From Talinum fruticosum (Eukaryota; Streptophyta; Magnoliopsida; Caryophyllales; Talinaceae): a stretch of DNA of 64,000 nucleotides. The first letter of the stretch is position 1, and the number at the start of each line of letters is the position of its first letter. Positions 44,057 through 56,261 of this stretch are shown piece by piece. The position numbers and the translations under genes were made by a program. The stretch spans positions 1,364,001 through 1,428,000 of the forward strand of contig JAITYX010000055.1 of assembly GCA_021018815.1 (NCBI GenBank), read 5' to 3'. A model generated the notes under the pieces. The model made no database searches. It saw only the letters and a program-made list of their open reading frames with translations, and was not told the DNA's origin.

Positions 44057-46100
44057 TATATATGGGTTCATTTTTAATGAAAAGATAAAGCCATTTATAT
44101 GAGCTTTTCTAACTTTCTTGGAATCCATAGGTGGAAAACATCCCAGGACTATCATGGTAACCAAGCATCAACTGCTATCCAAATGGTATTATCATAAGCA
44201 AAGCGCATATTGTGTGTGTGACATATTATCAAAAATTCAAAAAAATTATATAAGAATGTTAAGAAGTCGGGAGAATTTCACATACAAATTCAACCTTATA
44301 TTCATGGGTTGTGATATTGAATAAGAATTTAATTATTATTGGACCAGGTAAGAATTTCATTCTAACTTCTTTTCAAATTAATTAATCTTTTTTTATAATG
44401 TAGAAAAGATGACGACAAGTTTTAAATGTCTCCCTCTTCAAGGGGTTCCCCGACAATGGAGTAAAGGTTCACTGCACGAGACTTTATTTTGACTGATTTC
44501 GAGTAAAGGTACCCTGCAAGATAGAAAATAACCAATAGAAATATTTGTATTCTCACATAAATTTTTCATAAATATTTAAACATAGCAACTTATTAGTGCA
44601 TTCTTCTTAACTCATCTTTTCCTTCTTTATTTAGTTTATCATACTAGTAGAGAGCAGTAAAAGCCATGTTTAGTACAATTAATGAAATTTTCAGCAGTGC
44701 AGGTAGTATTTATGTGTAAAACATTGTTCATTCCTCTTTAGTAATGTTCGGATATTTCTTCCCTATTACGAACTCTATCTATATTCAACATATACCTAAT
44801 TTGGCTTATAAGAATAAGGCTACTTTCTTCAAATGAATTTTTTTTTGGGAATGAATCCAAAAGAAAAACTTGTTATTCTTCTAGATAGGACATACCTTGG
44901 TCTTAAAAAATTTATATTTTTTTCTAGATGATTATCCAATGTCTTTAGGTTTAGGAATCATAATATTAACTAAATTGAATTTTAAATCTTCATTATTAAA
45001 CTCTTTGTCAACCTTATTAAGCTCTCTTTCTTCTACCATTTTTTGTATTTTTAATTTAATTTTCTGTTTACTTCATATAATGGTAGCTAGGATGTTGATT
45101 TCATCTAACTTAATTTGATTCATTTTTTGATTAACATCTTTTGAAGTATTAATTATGCTAATAAAGTATATTAATTATAGCTAACTATAATTATTAATAT
45201 GGAAAATTCGGATCATATTCTAGACAGAACATGCCTTTGAATAATTTTAAAACACAAAATAATATTACTGATGCATATAATATTGAAAAGAATTACATAT
45301 CACAAAATAATCTATCTACACTCAAAATCTTGAAAAAGAAAATTCATCACAAAATGAATCACATATCACGAATTCAGAATTTTTTTAAAAAAAAAAACTA
45401 AACATAACTTACAACACTAAGATTCGAAAAGAATTAACAAATTAAAAACCCCTTGAATTTTGAAGAGTGAAACCGAGAGAGTTTAGTGAGAGAAAAACAC
45501 CAGTAAAACATAAGTAAGAAAACGTTAAATGTCTTGAAAATGTTAAGTGTCTTCTCTTAACTTAGAAATTATTATATCATGTAATAAATTAAAAAAATGG
45601 TATGATTAAATATTATAATTGTATTACAACTTACAAATTATGTAAAATTGCCAATTTATCCGTCATTTTTCATATTCGTAAAATTATGTGTATGACACAC
45701 CTTTTAAGTAGGGTTGATTCGATTCAAGTGTCGGTTGATACTTGTCACCGTAACCAACGATTTTTAAAGCTTTATCTTCATAATTAATCATAATTATTAA
45801 CAAAAACAGTGATTTCAAATTATAAAATACATTAATATAAATTTAGATAAAATATTTTAAGAGTATGTTCATATAAGACACATATTATCACTTTTTTAAG
45901 GATTGTAGGCTGGACTTTGCTTCAAAAGTAAAAAACACTCGTAGACTATTGCGCCAGGAAAAAGAATTGATTCGTTTTTGGGCCGCTCAAGTTAGCTGGG
46001 TTTCCTTCTAAATAGCTATTTATTGATAGGTTTCCTCCTTTTTGGGCCGCCCAAGTAACTCCTGAGTTTAGCATAAAATTTTCTGCTGAGCTACAAGCTA

Positions 46101-47417
46101 CTACTGTGTTTGGCATACATAGTAGGTTTCTACTGTGCTATACTTACCCTTTAGTCTCTCCGTCTTTTAAAAGATTTTTAAAAATTTCTATTTAGATGTC
46201 TCAAAATTATCGTCAAAGTGTTTTTATGTAAAAAAAAATTGATTTTTTTTTAAAGTTGTGAATAATAAATGATACTTTCTTAAATTTTTATCAAGTTATT
46301 ACTAATAAATAATATTTTCTTAAATTTTTGTCTTCTCAAAATTTGATAAATTTTAAAAGAATACAATCGACACAACGGCATAAGTAATTAAGAATAAGAA
46401 GAAACAGGGACATATAAAGAAGAAACCTTGGGATTATTAATTAATTGAAACCTTTGAGAGCAACTTAAAATCTTACCTCCATATTCTATGGCGTTGAACA
46501 AAACCAAAATTAAATATATTTCAATTATTTTTCTTTGCTTTTTCCCAAGCGCCCGTTCCCAGTATAACTAGGTTCAGAAAAAATAAATCTTAAACTAAAT
46601 TTTTTTTTTGGTAATGTTTATTATAATTCAATAGTTGAATTGATCAAACAAATTTTTAGCTTTTAATTAATTTCTAAAGAAAAAACTTTCCAAATAAATT
46701 GTATTATGGCACGATTCATGTTAATTTTTAAAATTATTATTTATATAAGGTTTGTGAGTTTTTTTATAACTCTTATTTTAAATTATAACCAAATTATACT
46801 ATGATAAAACAGTTTATAATATTTTCCCTTTCAAATATTTATATTTGTATTGAATATATATTCATAAAAATAATAAATTTTAGAAGCAAAGGGCAAAGTA
46901 AAAATATATAATAAAACATTTAAAGTATAATAAAAAATGAAGAGAAAAAACTTCATAAAACATTAATTAATTTTTTTTTTGAGGTACGTGAAATTTTTTT
47001 GATTCCGAATACCAAACAACAAAAAGAAGGGGAATTGGACAGAACATCTTCATCCCTCTAGCAGATAACCCCAATTTTTGAAAAAGAAAAAAAATGGCAA
47101 GTATTTTATATACATACATGCTCTGAATTTTCAAAAAGAAATTCAGAGAGACCGGGATGCTGCAGTTATGGAGTTAGATTAAAACACGAAAAACAAATTA
47201 TAATAATTGCCCATCAGCAATCAAGAGACAAAGATGAAGACTTGATCAAAATCAAACCAATCTACTTTAAATGCAGTATTAATTCTTTACTAGTATAAGC
47301 TAATTATCAAAATAATTGTCTGAAATAACTATCCGGGCAAAAAAGAACTCAAACTCATTCCCCCAAAAAAATTAAACCTAAAGAAAACTAATAACTAGAT
47401 AGGGAACCCTCTTAATC
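46101..47417. other. AT-rich spacer and 3' region of the SWEET gene
   Basis: No gene is visible between the end of the duplicated block and the SWEET stop codon. The part nearest the gene (about 47150-47417) is the presumed 3' untranslated region. Confidence 0.5.
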
Positions 47418-49283
47418 TTAAACAGCAGCAGGTCCAGAGACTGTGGCAGTCGAGAGCTGCACTTGAGCCGGCTTCGGGCCATCCAGCGGGCTCTGCTTTG
47501 GCTTCTTCGGTGTCGAGCTGTAGTAGCAGGCATACAAGATTAGCTGCGACAATCCAAGGAGTCCTCCAATTCCATTGCCAATCAGAATATAGATGTCAAA
47601 TCTGATGAGGGCATATAAGCTCCAAATGATTCCATTGGCAAAACCAGCCAGGGACAGTGAGACTGGCATGAATTCCACACTCTTGGTCTTGATGACCTTC
47701 CACTGTTATTTTCAGAAAAAGGGCACAGAATTATTAAATGAACTAAATTTGTACCATGGGGGAAAAATTAGAACAGAAGTGAGATTTTAGTACCATGACA
47801 GTGAGAGGTGAACCATAGAGTATAATTCCAAAGACATCACAGAAGATGCCAACAAAGGTGGAACGGCTACTGTGGGTATGGAAGACCAGAAGGGTGATAC
47901 AAGCCAAGACAGCAAAAGCTATCAGCTCTCCAAGGATAAATAGAGCGACCGATTTCTGCATTGTATAACATCATTCAAATTAACCCGTCAAGCAGAACAC
48001 TAAAAACATGAGTTAGGAAGCCCATTTAAGAGATCTAGAATGCTTACTCTTTTCTTGTTGTCAGTGAAGGCCCAGTAAATGCAGAGGTAGACAATATAGA
48101 GTACTAAACCAACACTGTTAATGGTGGTGACGAGAACGCTGTGAGGATGCACAAAAGGCATGGAGTAGAAAATCCACATGATACAGTTCATGATCCCAGC
48201 TGCATATGGGTGAAATTTAAACTCCTCCACTGATTTGTTCTTCAGCATTCTCCAAATTGTTGGCCTATTTTTACATTCATTTATCACATTAAGCTCAGAG
48301 TAACAGAACGAATTCAACATTCATTTTCTAAAGTCATGTAATTCTGCTGGAAAACAGTGTTTTAGGATTTATAAATTAATTTTAGGTGTTTGGTAAAACC
48401 CATTGTGTACTGACAGCACAAAAACTTGGAGAAAAAAAAATCATTTGAAACTAGTTTTCAACAGCAGTCAAAATTATTTGATTAAAAATATGATCATCTT
48501 GTTGCAATAACAAATAGATTTGATCAAAAAAAGAAAGATTAACAAATAGAAAATTATTTATCAGCCTGCAAAAAAAAAAATACTAAAAACTAAAGAGAAA
48601 GGAATCGAGGAAAGGGAGAAAAATACGCACATTGGCGAGGCAAACAGGAGGAAAGAAGTGACATTCCCTGCAAATTAACAGAATTAGTAATTTTCACACT
48701 TTGCAATCACCAAGAATAACGGAAGGCACAAAAGGCGTGAAGCAAATTTATCAAATTGTACAGCAAGTACTTGAAATTTCATCTAACCAAATAATTTAAA
48801 TCAATGCATATTTCAGTTGTTATATCATAATTCACCACTTGATAAGCGCCAGAACTGATCAGCAACTCAACTTACATCCTTTTCCATTCAAAAATCAATC
48901 AATGCCATTAGTTCCAGAAAAATGACAGAAAACCGATTATATTCGTGAAAACGGAAGAAAAAACCAACAGAAATATATTCGCAGCGTAATATTTTTAAAT
49001 ATTTACACTATGGTCTTGAGATCAGACCAAAAATCTACTCGTTGATGAATTCCAAAAATCTCAATGTGAAGATCAGAAAGCATCAAATCAATACTGAATC
49101 AACTCACAGAAGCAATTAAGCATGAAGAATTTCCACACAAAAAAAAAAATCTAGAAACTAAACAAGTTAGCGAAATTCAACTGCGCTAAGAACAAAATCA
49201 TGAAACGAAGCTGGAAAAGTTTCCAAGAGATGAAACTCACCAACAATTCCAAGACCACTGCGAATAGCATCAGGATGCACCAT
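47418..49283 (-). CDS. SWEET: SWEET sugar transporter, clade II type (exons 49283-49241, 48667-48631, 48264-48048, 47955-47794, 47702-47418)
   Basis: This is a bidirectional sugar uniporter of the MtN3/saliva family, in the plasma or an internal membrane. Five exons join to 744 nt, 247 aa, the usual SWEET length, with the characteristic 37-nt second exon. Two triple-helix bundles are visible. The first runs from LGIVGNVTSFFLF through [31 protein letters not shown]. The second runs from [18 protein letters not shown] through [29 protein letters not shown]. Conserved elements are the TM1 proline in SPMPT, SPLTVM in TM5, and pore Asn residues in TINSVG and IGNGIGG. The sequence [16 protein letters not shown] before TM5 is typical of clade II (SWEET4-8), often hexose carriers; the substrate is inferred. 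The tail is short and cytosolic. All splice sites are GT-AG and no defect is seen. Confidence 0.95.
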
Positions 49284-49318
49284 CTTCGCTTAACCGAAAC
49301 AGAGACGCACTAACAGAA

Positions 49319-49339
49319 AGAGAGAGAGAGAGAGAGAGA
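49319..49339. repeat. (GA)n tract in the SWEET 5' untranslated region
   Basis: Nine or so AG units read as CT on the sense strand, 36 bp upstream of the ATG. Pyrimidine-rich leaders are common in plant genes. Confidence 0.85.
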
Positions 49340-49403
49340 CAGAGTCAAGAGGAGAGAGAAAGCAGATGAGATTGTGATGAGGGGAAGAAGCGAGGAGAAT
49401 TTG

Positions 49404-49414
49404 AGAATATATAG
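49404..49414 (-). promoter_or_regulatory. Likely TATA box of the SWEET gene
   Basis: The minus strand reads CTATATATTCT, about 120 bp upstream of the ATG, with the GA/CT-rich leader between them. Confidence 0.55.
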
Positions 49415-49499
49415 GGGAAAATCGAAGGAGTTGAAATTGAGTCGGAGACTGCTTGATATTTGTTTTTTGCAGATAGAATTTTTCAAATTATAATCCAAA

Positions 49500-52252
49500 A
49501 CTCGATATTTTTGTTTTCGGGTTTGTAATTTTGTTATCCTAAAAGAATTAGAATTGGAATTGTAAGGGGATTACACTGCTGAAATACTGAAATTCCAAAT
49601 TTTTTTATTTTTTTACAGAGATATTTGATTTATAAAAGGATTAAACTTCTTAAATATTACTAAAAATAAACTGAAATTTTCGAAAAAAAAGTATTTTTAT
49701 AAAAAGGAAAACCATATGGATTAAATTTTGTCAATCTGATTGACTCTCTCTCTATCTCTACTTCTACCTCTCTCTCTGCTGTAGACACTGGCTTGCATGG
49801 GGGTTATGCTTATGAATGAAAAAGATGAAATTTCGCGGGTTTGGCCGTTGAGTTTGTTAGGCGCCTCTTAATAAGTCCCCTTATACTTGCTCTTAATTAC
49901 TTCCCGCTGCCACTACAACATCGTCACGTGAGCGACTTTTTACGAGTAAAATATTCGCCTCATTTAAAAAAAAAAAAAAAACAAAAACAGAAGAAGAATT
50001 TCCTAGAAAAAATTGACCAAAAAGAAAAAAAGAAAATAACCCCAAGACTTATTTGGATTATTCATCTGTATAGTTTAGTTGGTTGGTTTTTTTCCCTTGG
50101 AAAGTAAAATTAGGAAGTGTAGCTAATGGCATGGACTCAATTATACAAGGTCAAGTCAAAAAAAAAAATTTATCACTTTTATAATTGTGCTTTATAGAAA
50201 AAATGTGACTTAATTTAATAATGTATTTGGGTTCAGGAAAAAAAAGGTGTATGATGGTTAATTAACTTAATTCATTTTATCTTGTTCAAAAAAATTAAAT
50301 AGGAAGCGAGAGAGTGAAGAGTATGAAATGTACCTGAGAGCATAAGCTTCAAGAGTACACATCACGCCCTTGTCCTCACAAATTAACGTCATATCAATAT
50401 AGATTAAAAAAATTATAATGAGACTCTACTTGTGCATGATTACAACACCAATTCTGCGGAATGGTTTCACTTTTTTAATTAGTTTTTTCTAATAGACCTC
50501 AATAAATTCTTTTATCATATCACAAAATTCAAATTTTATTTAAAAAAGAACTCCCACATATCATAAATTCTTTACCTGACAATGCCACTAAAATTTCTCC
50601 CTCTAGCATTTACCATTTTCTCTCTTTATGATTATTGATATTAAGTAAGATATGATTGTGATTTTGTCATTGGATTGAGATTTACACTTAATTATTATTG
50701 ATATCGAATTGTTTTACGATAAAGTTTATCGACTATTTCGGGTATCGTATAATGAGATTTGTTTACTACAAATACTCCATTGGAAATGCACTATGAAACT
50801 TTCAACTCTTCACTCAACATTGTCCACTATGTGAGTCTAGTTTGTTCATAAATTGATTAGGATGGTTTACCATAAAATGCAAATTGATTCAGTGGAATAT
50901 TAAGTACGTTCAATATAAAGATTTCACGTTTTGATTTCATTGAGTTATCCAAGGTTATTCACCACAAAGTTTCATTTGTTCATTGGATTGATGAGTATTG
51001 TTATTCACTGTCAAACTAAATCAGTTTGGATTTGTTCATGGAATTGTTGAGTGTTGTTCACTATAGGTTACCGAGTATGATTCATTGAACTGAAGAGTAT
51101 ATTGTTCTCATTAACAATTTGCTCAAGTTTTTTTTCTTTTGAAAAATATATTTCAACAAATCAATAACAAAATCAAAACTCTCATCCTTTCATAATAAGA
51201 TACCCAATTAAATACCAGATTATCCGATAGTGCTTATCTAATATCTACAACATCCTATCTTCCGTATACTACGCTCTAACTCAATTGTATTATTTTTCCT
51301 AACAATGGATGTTTTTGAGAATATTTACTTCATCACAGTGCTCTACAACATTATGAAATTGGAGTTTGAAAGTGACTCCTTATTTCATGTTGTTATTTGA
51401 GTCAACGTTCTAAACAAACAAAAGACGTTGAAAAAATGGCGGGAACTTCAAGTGGAAAATCCGATACCTTTCCGAAACCGGCAGACTTAAAGAGTTCGGT
51501 GGAGTCATTTTTATATATTTCATGAAGTGACATAAATTTCTCTATAACATTATGGCATGCATAGTTTATTCCAATATCTATTCCTTTGACTTATAAGTGA
51601 CTATACTTATTAGTGTAGCAGAAATCTCCTTATATCTCAAAGAATAGGGTTTGTTCGAAATAACATACAAAATAAATAGAAACAGAAATAGAAATAGAAA
51701 CGAACAAAACGAATATAAACAAACAGAAACGAATAAAAATGAACAAAAACGAACAAAAATGAACAGAAAACATAAAGAGAATATAATTTTTATGTAATTT
51801 CAAACATGCAATCGGGATGTCCATTGCAAAAAACTGGATGAATAAAGTCTTTAGGAAAAACATTCTCGATCATGCATGAAGGCCTCATAGTAATCCTTTT
51901 AGGGAACTCTTCTCCTAAAAATTCTCAACTATCTAAAGACTTTTATATTTCTTCCACATTGAAGGAGTATTTAAGAATGACAGACAGATATTCTTTATTT
52001 TCTCTATTGGTTATATTGTTGGATATATCGGCAATGGCAATAGATGGTCAAATGCAGTTGGAGAGATATATTTCGGCAGCAATCACTCACAAAAAATACA
52101 AATTTTCCCGTAGACAAATTATAGGTGTTCACCTTAAATCAATTACGAACCTTTGGTAGCATATTCATCCTCTCATGTCTAAAAGTATACTGATTTCCTA
52201 GACTAAGTTTAATGTTTGATAAAGATCTCACTGTAAGACACTTGCATCAGAC
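49500..52252. other. Intergenic region between SWEET and the RRM gene
   Basis: No convincing gene. Degenerate repeats of the type 'gttcattggattgatgagtattgtt' lie at about 50815-51110. The plus frame at 51872-52159 (95 codons) has no recognised features. The 3' untranslated region of the RRM gene lies near 52160-52252. Confidence 0.5.
51655..51785. repeat. Degenerate short-period repeat 'gaacaaaaacgaa'
   Basis: Imperfect tandem words AGAAATAGAAACGAACAAAA and AAAAATGAACAAAAACGAAC with a period near 11-12 bases. Confidence 0.7.
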
Positions 52253-54467
52253 TTACTGCCCGCACCATCCAACAGTCTTGTTACTTGTGAAGCCAAATTG
52301 TTCCTGCTGTGACACGGGTTGAGGTGGTGGTCTAGGCTCCCTCGGTTTAGCAGGGTCAACAAAGATAACCCATCCATCTAAGAACTTGCCATTCATTCCT
52401 TCGCGTGCCTTCTCAGCTTCTTCTATAGTGGCATATGTCACAAATCCAAACCCCTTTGATCTAGCTGTTGCTCGGTCCATGATAACTTTTGCTGCATTCA
52501 TCATAAAGTCTACAATCAGCAGCCTAACACAGCAATAAAAGTAATTTTGACAAGATTTAGCTGGATGAGGTCATGGATACCTTCTACGAGTTGTCCAAAG
52601 GAAGAAAATGCTTCTGTGAGCTTCTCATCGGTTGTCAATCTTGATAGACCTGAAATCACGAAGACAAAGTTAACAATGAAATGGAATCAAAGATATAAAA
52701 CAGCCCTTCTTAACTTTGGTTAAGCAATTAAGAATGACTATGGTCTCTTCTCGCTATGCAGCATTCTTATCCAAGTAGCACGTTTAATATTTTTGTCCTT
52801 GCAAATATCTGAAGTTCGAACATTGCAAAAGAAAAGTCCACCATCATGCACAAAACATGATGACCAATGCTGAAAGTTTTTTCTTTCTTTCTTTCTTGAG
52901 AGGTGGAGGGGCATAATGCTTAAATGTAAAATGAATGGAGCTTTAAAGTGCTTTCCAATGCAACAGATAATAATCTTTCTCTATGATTCTTAAGGTTAAG
53001 GGAGCCTCTGCTGCTAGGGAGAAATGAGCCTATGTAATAGGCACATTATCCAAAGGTCAAGATGAACAATCTTCACGATCTCATACCTCCTACTAATACA
53101 CCAGGTTTCTCACAAAAAGCAAAGATAGCTTAATAATATACTGGAAGCTCTTGGGCAAATAACTGGAAAAGATTATCATTTAAGTTGAGATATTCTTGAA
53201 GTTAAAACTTGCATTTTGAAAGACCATAAAGTTTACACCACTTGTTGTCCTTAGCTCTAAAGAGAAGACTACCTCCAAAGGCTGTCTGGCATGTGCTTCT
53301 AGAAAAGCAACAAGTGTGATAAAGCTACAAAATCATGACCTCAAATCTTTGAACATGTAACTAAGAAAAATCCTAGCATCAGCACCAACATACACATGGT
53401 ATGACTATGAAAAACCACTTGGTTTATGTGCCATTACAGCTCGTACCAACTACCAAATGTTGAGGAGGGAGGAAGCAGAAAGACTACCACACAGAAGGCA
53501 AATCCTTGTATGTCTAGCACAAAACAAACTTTTTGCAGCATTTTTAACGCCCCCATTTCATACACCTCTGCACAGTATACAAAGATGATTGTATTGCCAT
53601 GTTTTATGTTTGATTAGCTCAACAAAGCAACTTGTGCATAACATTAATGCACCAGATCCTTATTCACAAGGTAATACGAATTGAAATTCCCATATGCCCA
53701 AGCACATATTGGCACAACTGAGTTCTTCACAATACAACCCTAATGGAAATTACCACGATGTATCCAATGCCATACAAGCAAGAAATACAGCCATATGTAT
53801 TTAATCCATAAGTGGCCACAAACGTATCATTTTGCACATTCATCCCAGAATAGCGGTCAAAACAGGTAAAAAGTTTTGCCAAAGTGAGAGGCGTCATCCC
53901 TGGTTTCATAAACAAAATGTTGAATACTTCAGTTCAGTATTCAGCTAACAAAGACCTCCCTGTCAGACCTCCAACTCCTAGATAAGAACCTTCAATATGC
54001 TACAAATCTTAAAACAACCAAATAAAAATTCCTCTTAAGTCCGTGCCACCACAATGTCCTCAATTCGAATAGCAGTTTTCGAAAACTGAAACCTGTTTCT
54101 AGTTTTCAGGACACAAAGCCTACTACCAAAAACAGAAAAAAATTGTATGCCCATTCCCAGCTCACTCATTAGAGAATGAAAAATCTAATAAAGAAATCTG
54201 ATATCCAAACGTGCCTTGCGCTACCCTGGTTTAACCTATTTTATTTCCTCAATCCTTCTCAACAGCATCAGTTAAACAAAAAATAAATGTCTCTAAGCAG
54301 ATATTGATCATCTCAACAAAATATTATCATCATAGCCAAATATTAAACGGAGCCTAGCTCTGACCACCATTCGATTATTCATCCAGCATCAATGAACAAA
54401 AAATAAATGTGTCTAACCCTAAAGTCAATCCAATGCGGAGAATCAAATGACTTTCATTTAACAATTT

Positions 54468-54502
<35 letters not shown>

Positions 54503-54631
54503 ACCACTGATGAAGAGCTTAGGAGAAGTGAGGGTTGAATTCAGGCGAATCGAAATGAGCTGCGACTGAAGAATTGGCGTAAGTGAAGAGGCTTTGCTGA
54601 AAACCTGACGAAGATTCTGAGCAAATGCCAT
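52253..54631 (-). CDS. Small RRM protein with mitochondrial-type presequence (exons 54631-54505, 52649-52581, 52509-52253)
   Basis: This is an RNA-binding protein of 150 aa with one RRM. Exon 1 gives MAFAQNLRQVFSKASSL and on to LTSPKLFISG: an N-terminus of about 33 residues that is rich in Arg, Ser, Leu and Gln and without acidic residues, as in mitochondrial presequences, then the RNP2 strand (KLFISGLS). Exon 2 encodes TDEKLTEAFSSFGQL; exon 3 has RNP1 SKGFGFVTY and the last strands. The tail is short and Pro/Gln-rich, without a glycine-rich domain. Family members of this build are organellar RRM proteins, some active in C-to-U RNA editing or mRNA stability (ORRM/GR-RBP group); the precise role is inferred. 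Introns are 1855 and 71 nt, phase 1. Splice sites are canonical. Confidence 0.9.
54471..54499. repeat. (GA)n microsatellite at the start of RRM gene intron 1
   Basis: Fourteen GA units, read as CT on the sense strand, begin four bases inside the intron after the donor site at 54504. Confidence 0.9.
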
Positions 54632-55658
54632 CGTCAAATGCTCAGATCAATCTGGCAACGAAGACGAGATGGAAGAATATTGAGGGATTTAGGGTTTCGC
54701 CGCCGCCAGAACGATCTTTCGGCTGTCGGCTCCGAGCTTGCAAACAGGAGGGAGGGAGAAAGAAAAAGAAAAAATGAGATATCTATAATTATCTTACACC
54801 CAAAAAATACAAATTAATTAATGAATTCATCCAACATTGCATCTGGGCTTCTAGAATGGGCCCGATTTTTTTTTTTTTAATGTCCGAAATTGAATGTCCA
54901 ATTTTTTTAATGAAAATTTGTAGATTTGAGACTTAATTATACATAACTCTCAATGATTGAATGTCCAAATCTGATTGCCTGAATTCGTCACATGTGTTTA
55001 TTTATCCATCAAGATCTATAGTTGTAAGTATTAAATTATTAATTATGGTCTCACAAGACTCGCAAAAATCTACTACTTGTAATAAAGTTTTATTACACTA
55101 ATAAATCATAGACCTTCAGAACCTTCTATATAGGTTGAATACATGGAAATATTCAAATATTCATTTCTAAGTTTAACTTTAAATTATATGAATATAATAT
55201 ACCCCACAATTTGCTCCAAACAAAGTAAATATAATTGTAGGTTCATCATATAAATTTGAAAGTCATAAATTTAATCATGGATTAATGTAAATAACTACCC
55301 ATATCCATATGTACACCCATATCTAATATTGCAATTCACTTATGACCCTACTAAAAATTTATGGTCATAAACAAGTTGAAAAAATAAATTTATATACATG
55401 GATTTCTATACATATGGCCATACTAAAATATTTGAAAATATGGTCATACTAAAATATTCCTTTTTACTGCACTCGTTAATTATATTATGATATACAAATT
55501 AAAAAAATTTATCGACGGACATAACATTTTTATCGAGGATATTTCAAAATTTATACGGCCTTTGGTAACAAACTCGATGATTCTCATCAGCAATTCAATG
55601 GGCATTAGAATTGAATTTTTCAACCATTATGATCACCCATGAAAATAATAATTGTGAT
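54632..55658. other. Upstream region of the RRM gene, no other gene
   Basis: The 5' untranslated leader is the G+C-richer part up to about 54770 (GCCGCCGCC, CGGCTGTCGGCTCCG). Beyond that the DNA is AT-rich and without features. Confidence 0.5.
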
Positions 55659-56253
55659 TAGACCTGGCAAAATTGACCCAAACCGAACGGGTCAACCCTA
55701 ACGACTCGAAACCCAAACCGAACCGACATTCGAAACAGCTTGAACCGATTTTAACCCAAAACCGAAATGAATCGGCCCGAACCGAACCGACCCGAAATCT
55801 AATGAACCCGATTCGACCCGAACCGAAATGACCCAAACCGAAACCAAACCGACCCGAAATATGATTGACCCGATTACTGAACCGAACCCAAAATGACCCA
55901 AACCGAATTAGACCCGAATAAAAGTGACCAAATCCATTTTTTTATGGGTCTCTCGGGATGGACTTTTGTGCTTATAGTGGGTACAATTTTGAATCGATTT
56001 TGACCCAAAAAGTGACCCGAAGTTGATCCGATCCGAACCGAACCCGAACCGAACCCGAACCCGGCCCGAATGAGATTGACTCGAATTTGAATCGAGCCGA
56101 AGTTGACCTAAACCAAAACCGAACGAACTCGAACGAGATTGACCCGAACCGAAGTTGACTCAAACTCAAAGCCGAACCGGACCCGAACATGATCGACCCG
56201 AAGTTAACCCGAACCGAACTAACTCTAATCGAATGACCCGATTGCTCGGTATA
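55659..56253. mobile_element. hAT-like element made mostly of 'gacccgaaccgaa' repeats (595 bp)
   Basis: The ends are TAGACCTGGCAA and TTGCTCGGTATA (9 of 12 pair as inverted repeats). The flanks are ATTGTGAT (55651-55658) and ATTGTGAT (56254-56261), a perfect 8-bp target duplication within an 11-bp identity. The interior is degenerate tandem units around 'gattgacccgaaccgaagttgaccc'. It has no transposase. The minus-strand open frames here translate the repeat into FGSGSV-type low complexity. Confidence 0.9.
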
Positions 56254-56261
56254 ATTGTGAT

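Larger units (their letters stand above)
39400..46100. repeat. Recurrent non-genic module, copy 5, enlarged by insertions
   Basis: It parallels module copy 3 (20640-24130) in order and orientation. It ends near the GGGCCGCTCAAGTTAGCTGG and GGGCCGCCCAAGTAAC stretch (about 45980-46055). Copy 5 carries three extra pieces: 39787-41110, 42252-43508 and about 43565-44195. The last includes a small CACTA-like MITE. Short open frames here have no counterpart frame in copy 3. Confidence 0.75.

Noticed and set aside
43777..44164. Several overlapping frames on both strands
   Set aside because: They cover a 196-bp CACTA-like MITE and its flanks, and none has a protein signature.
55633..56190. Glycine/phenylalanine-rich minus frames
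   Set aside because: They translate the 'gacccgaaccgaa' repeat of a hAT-like element.
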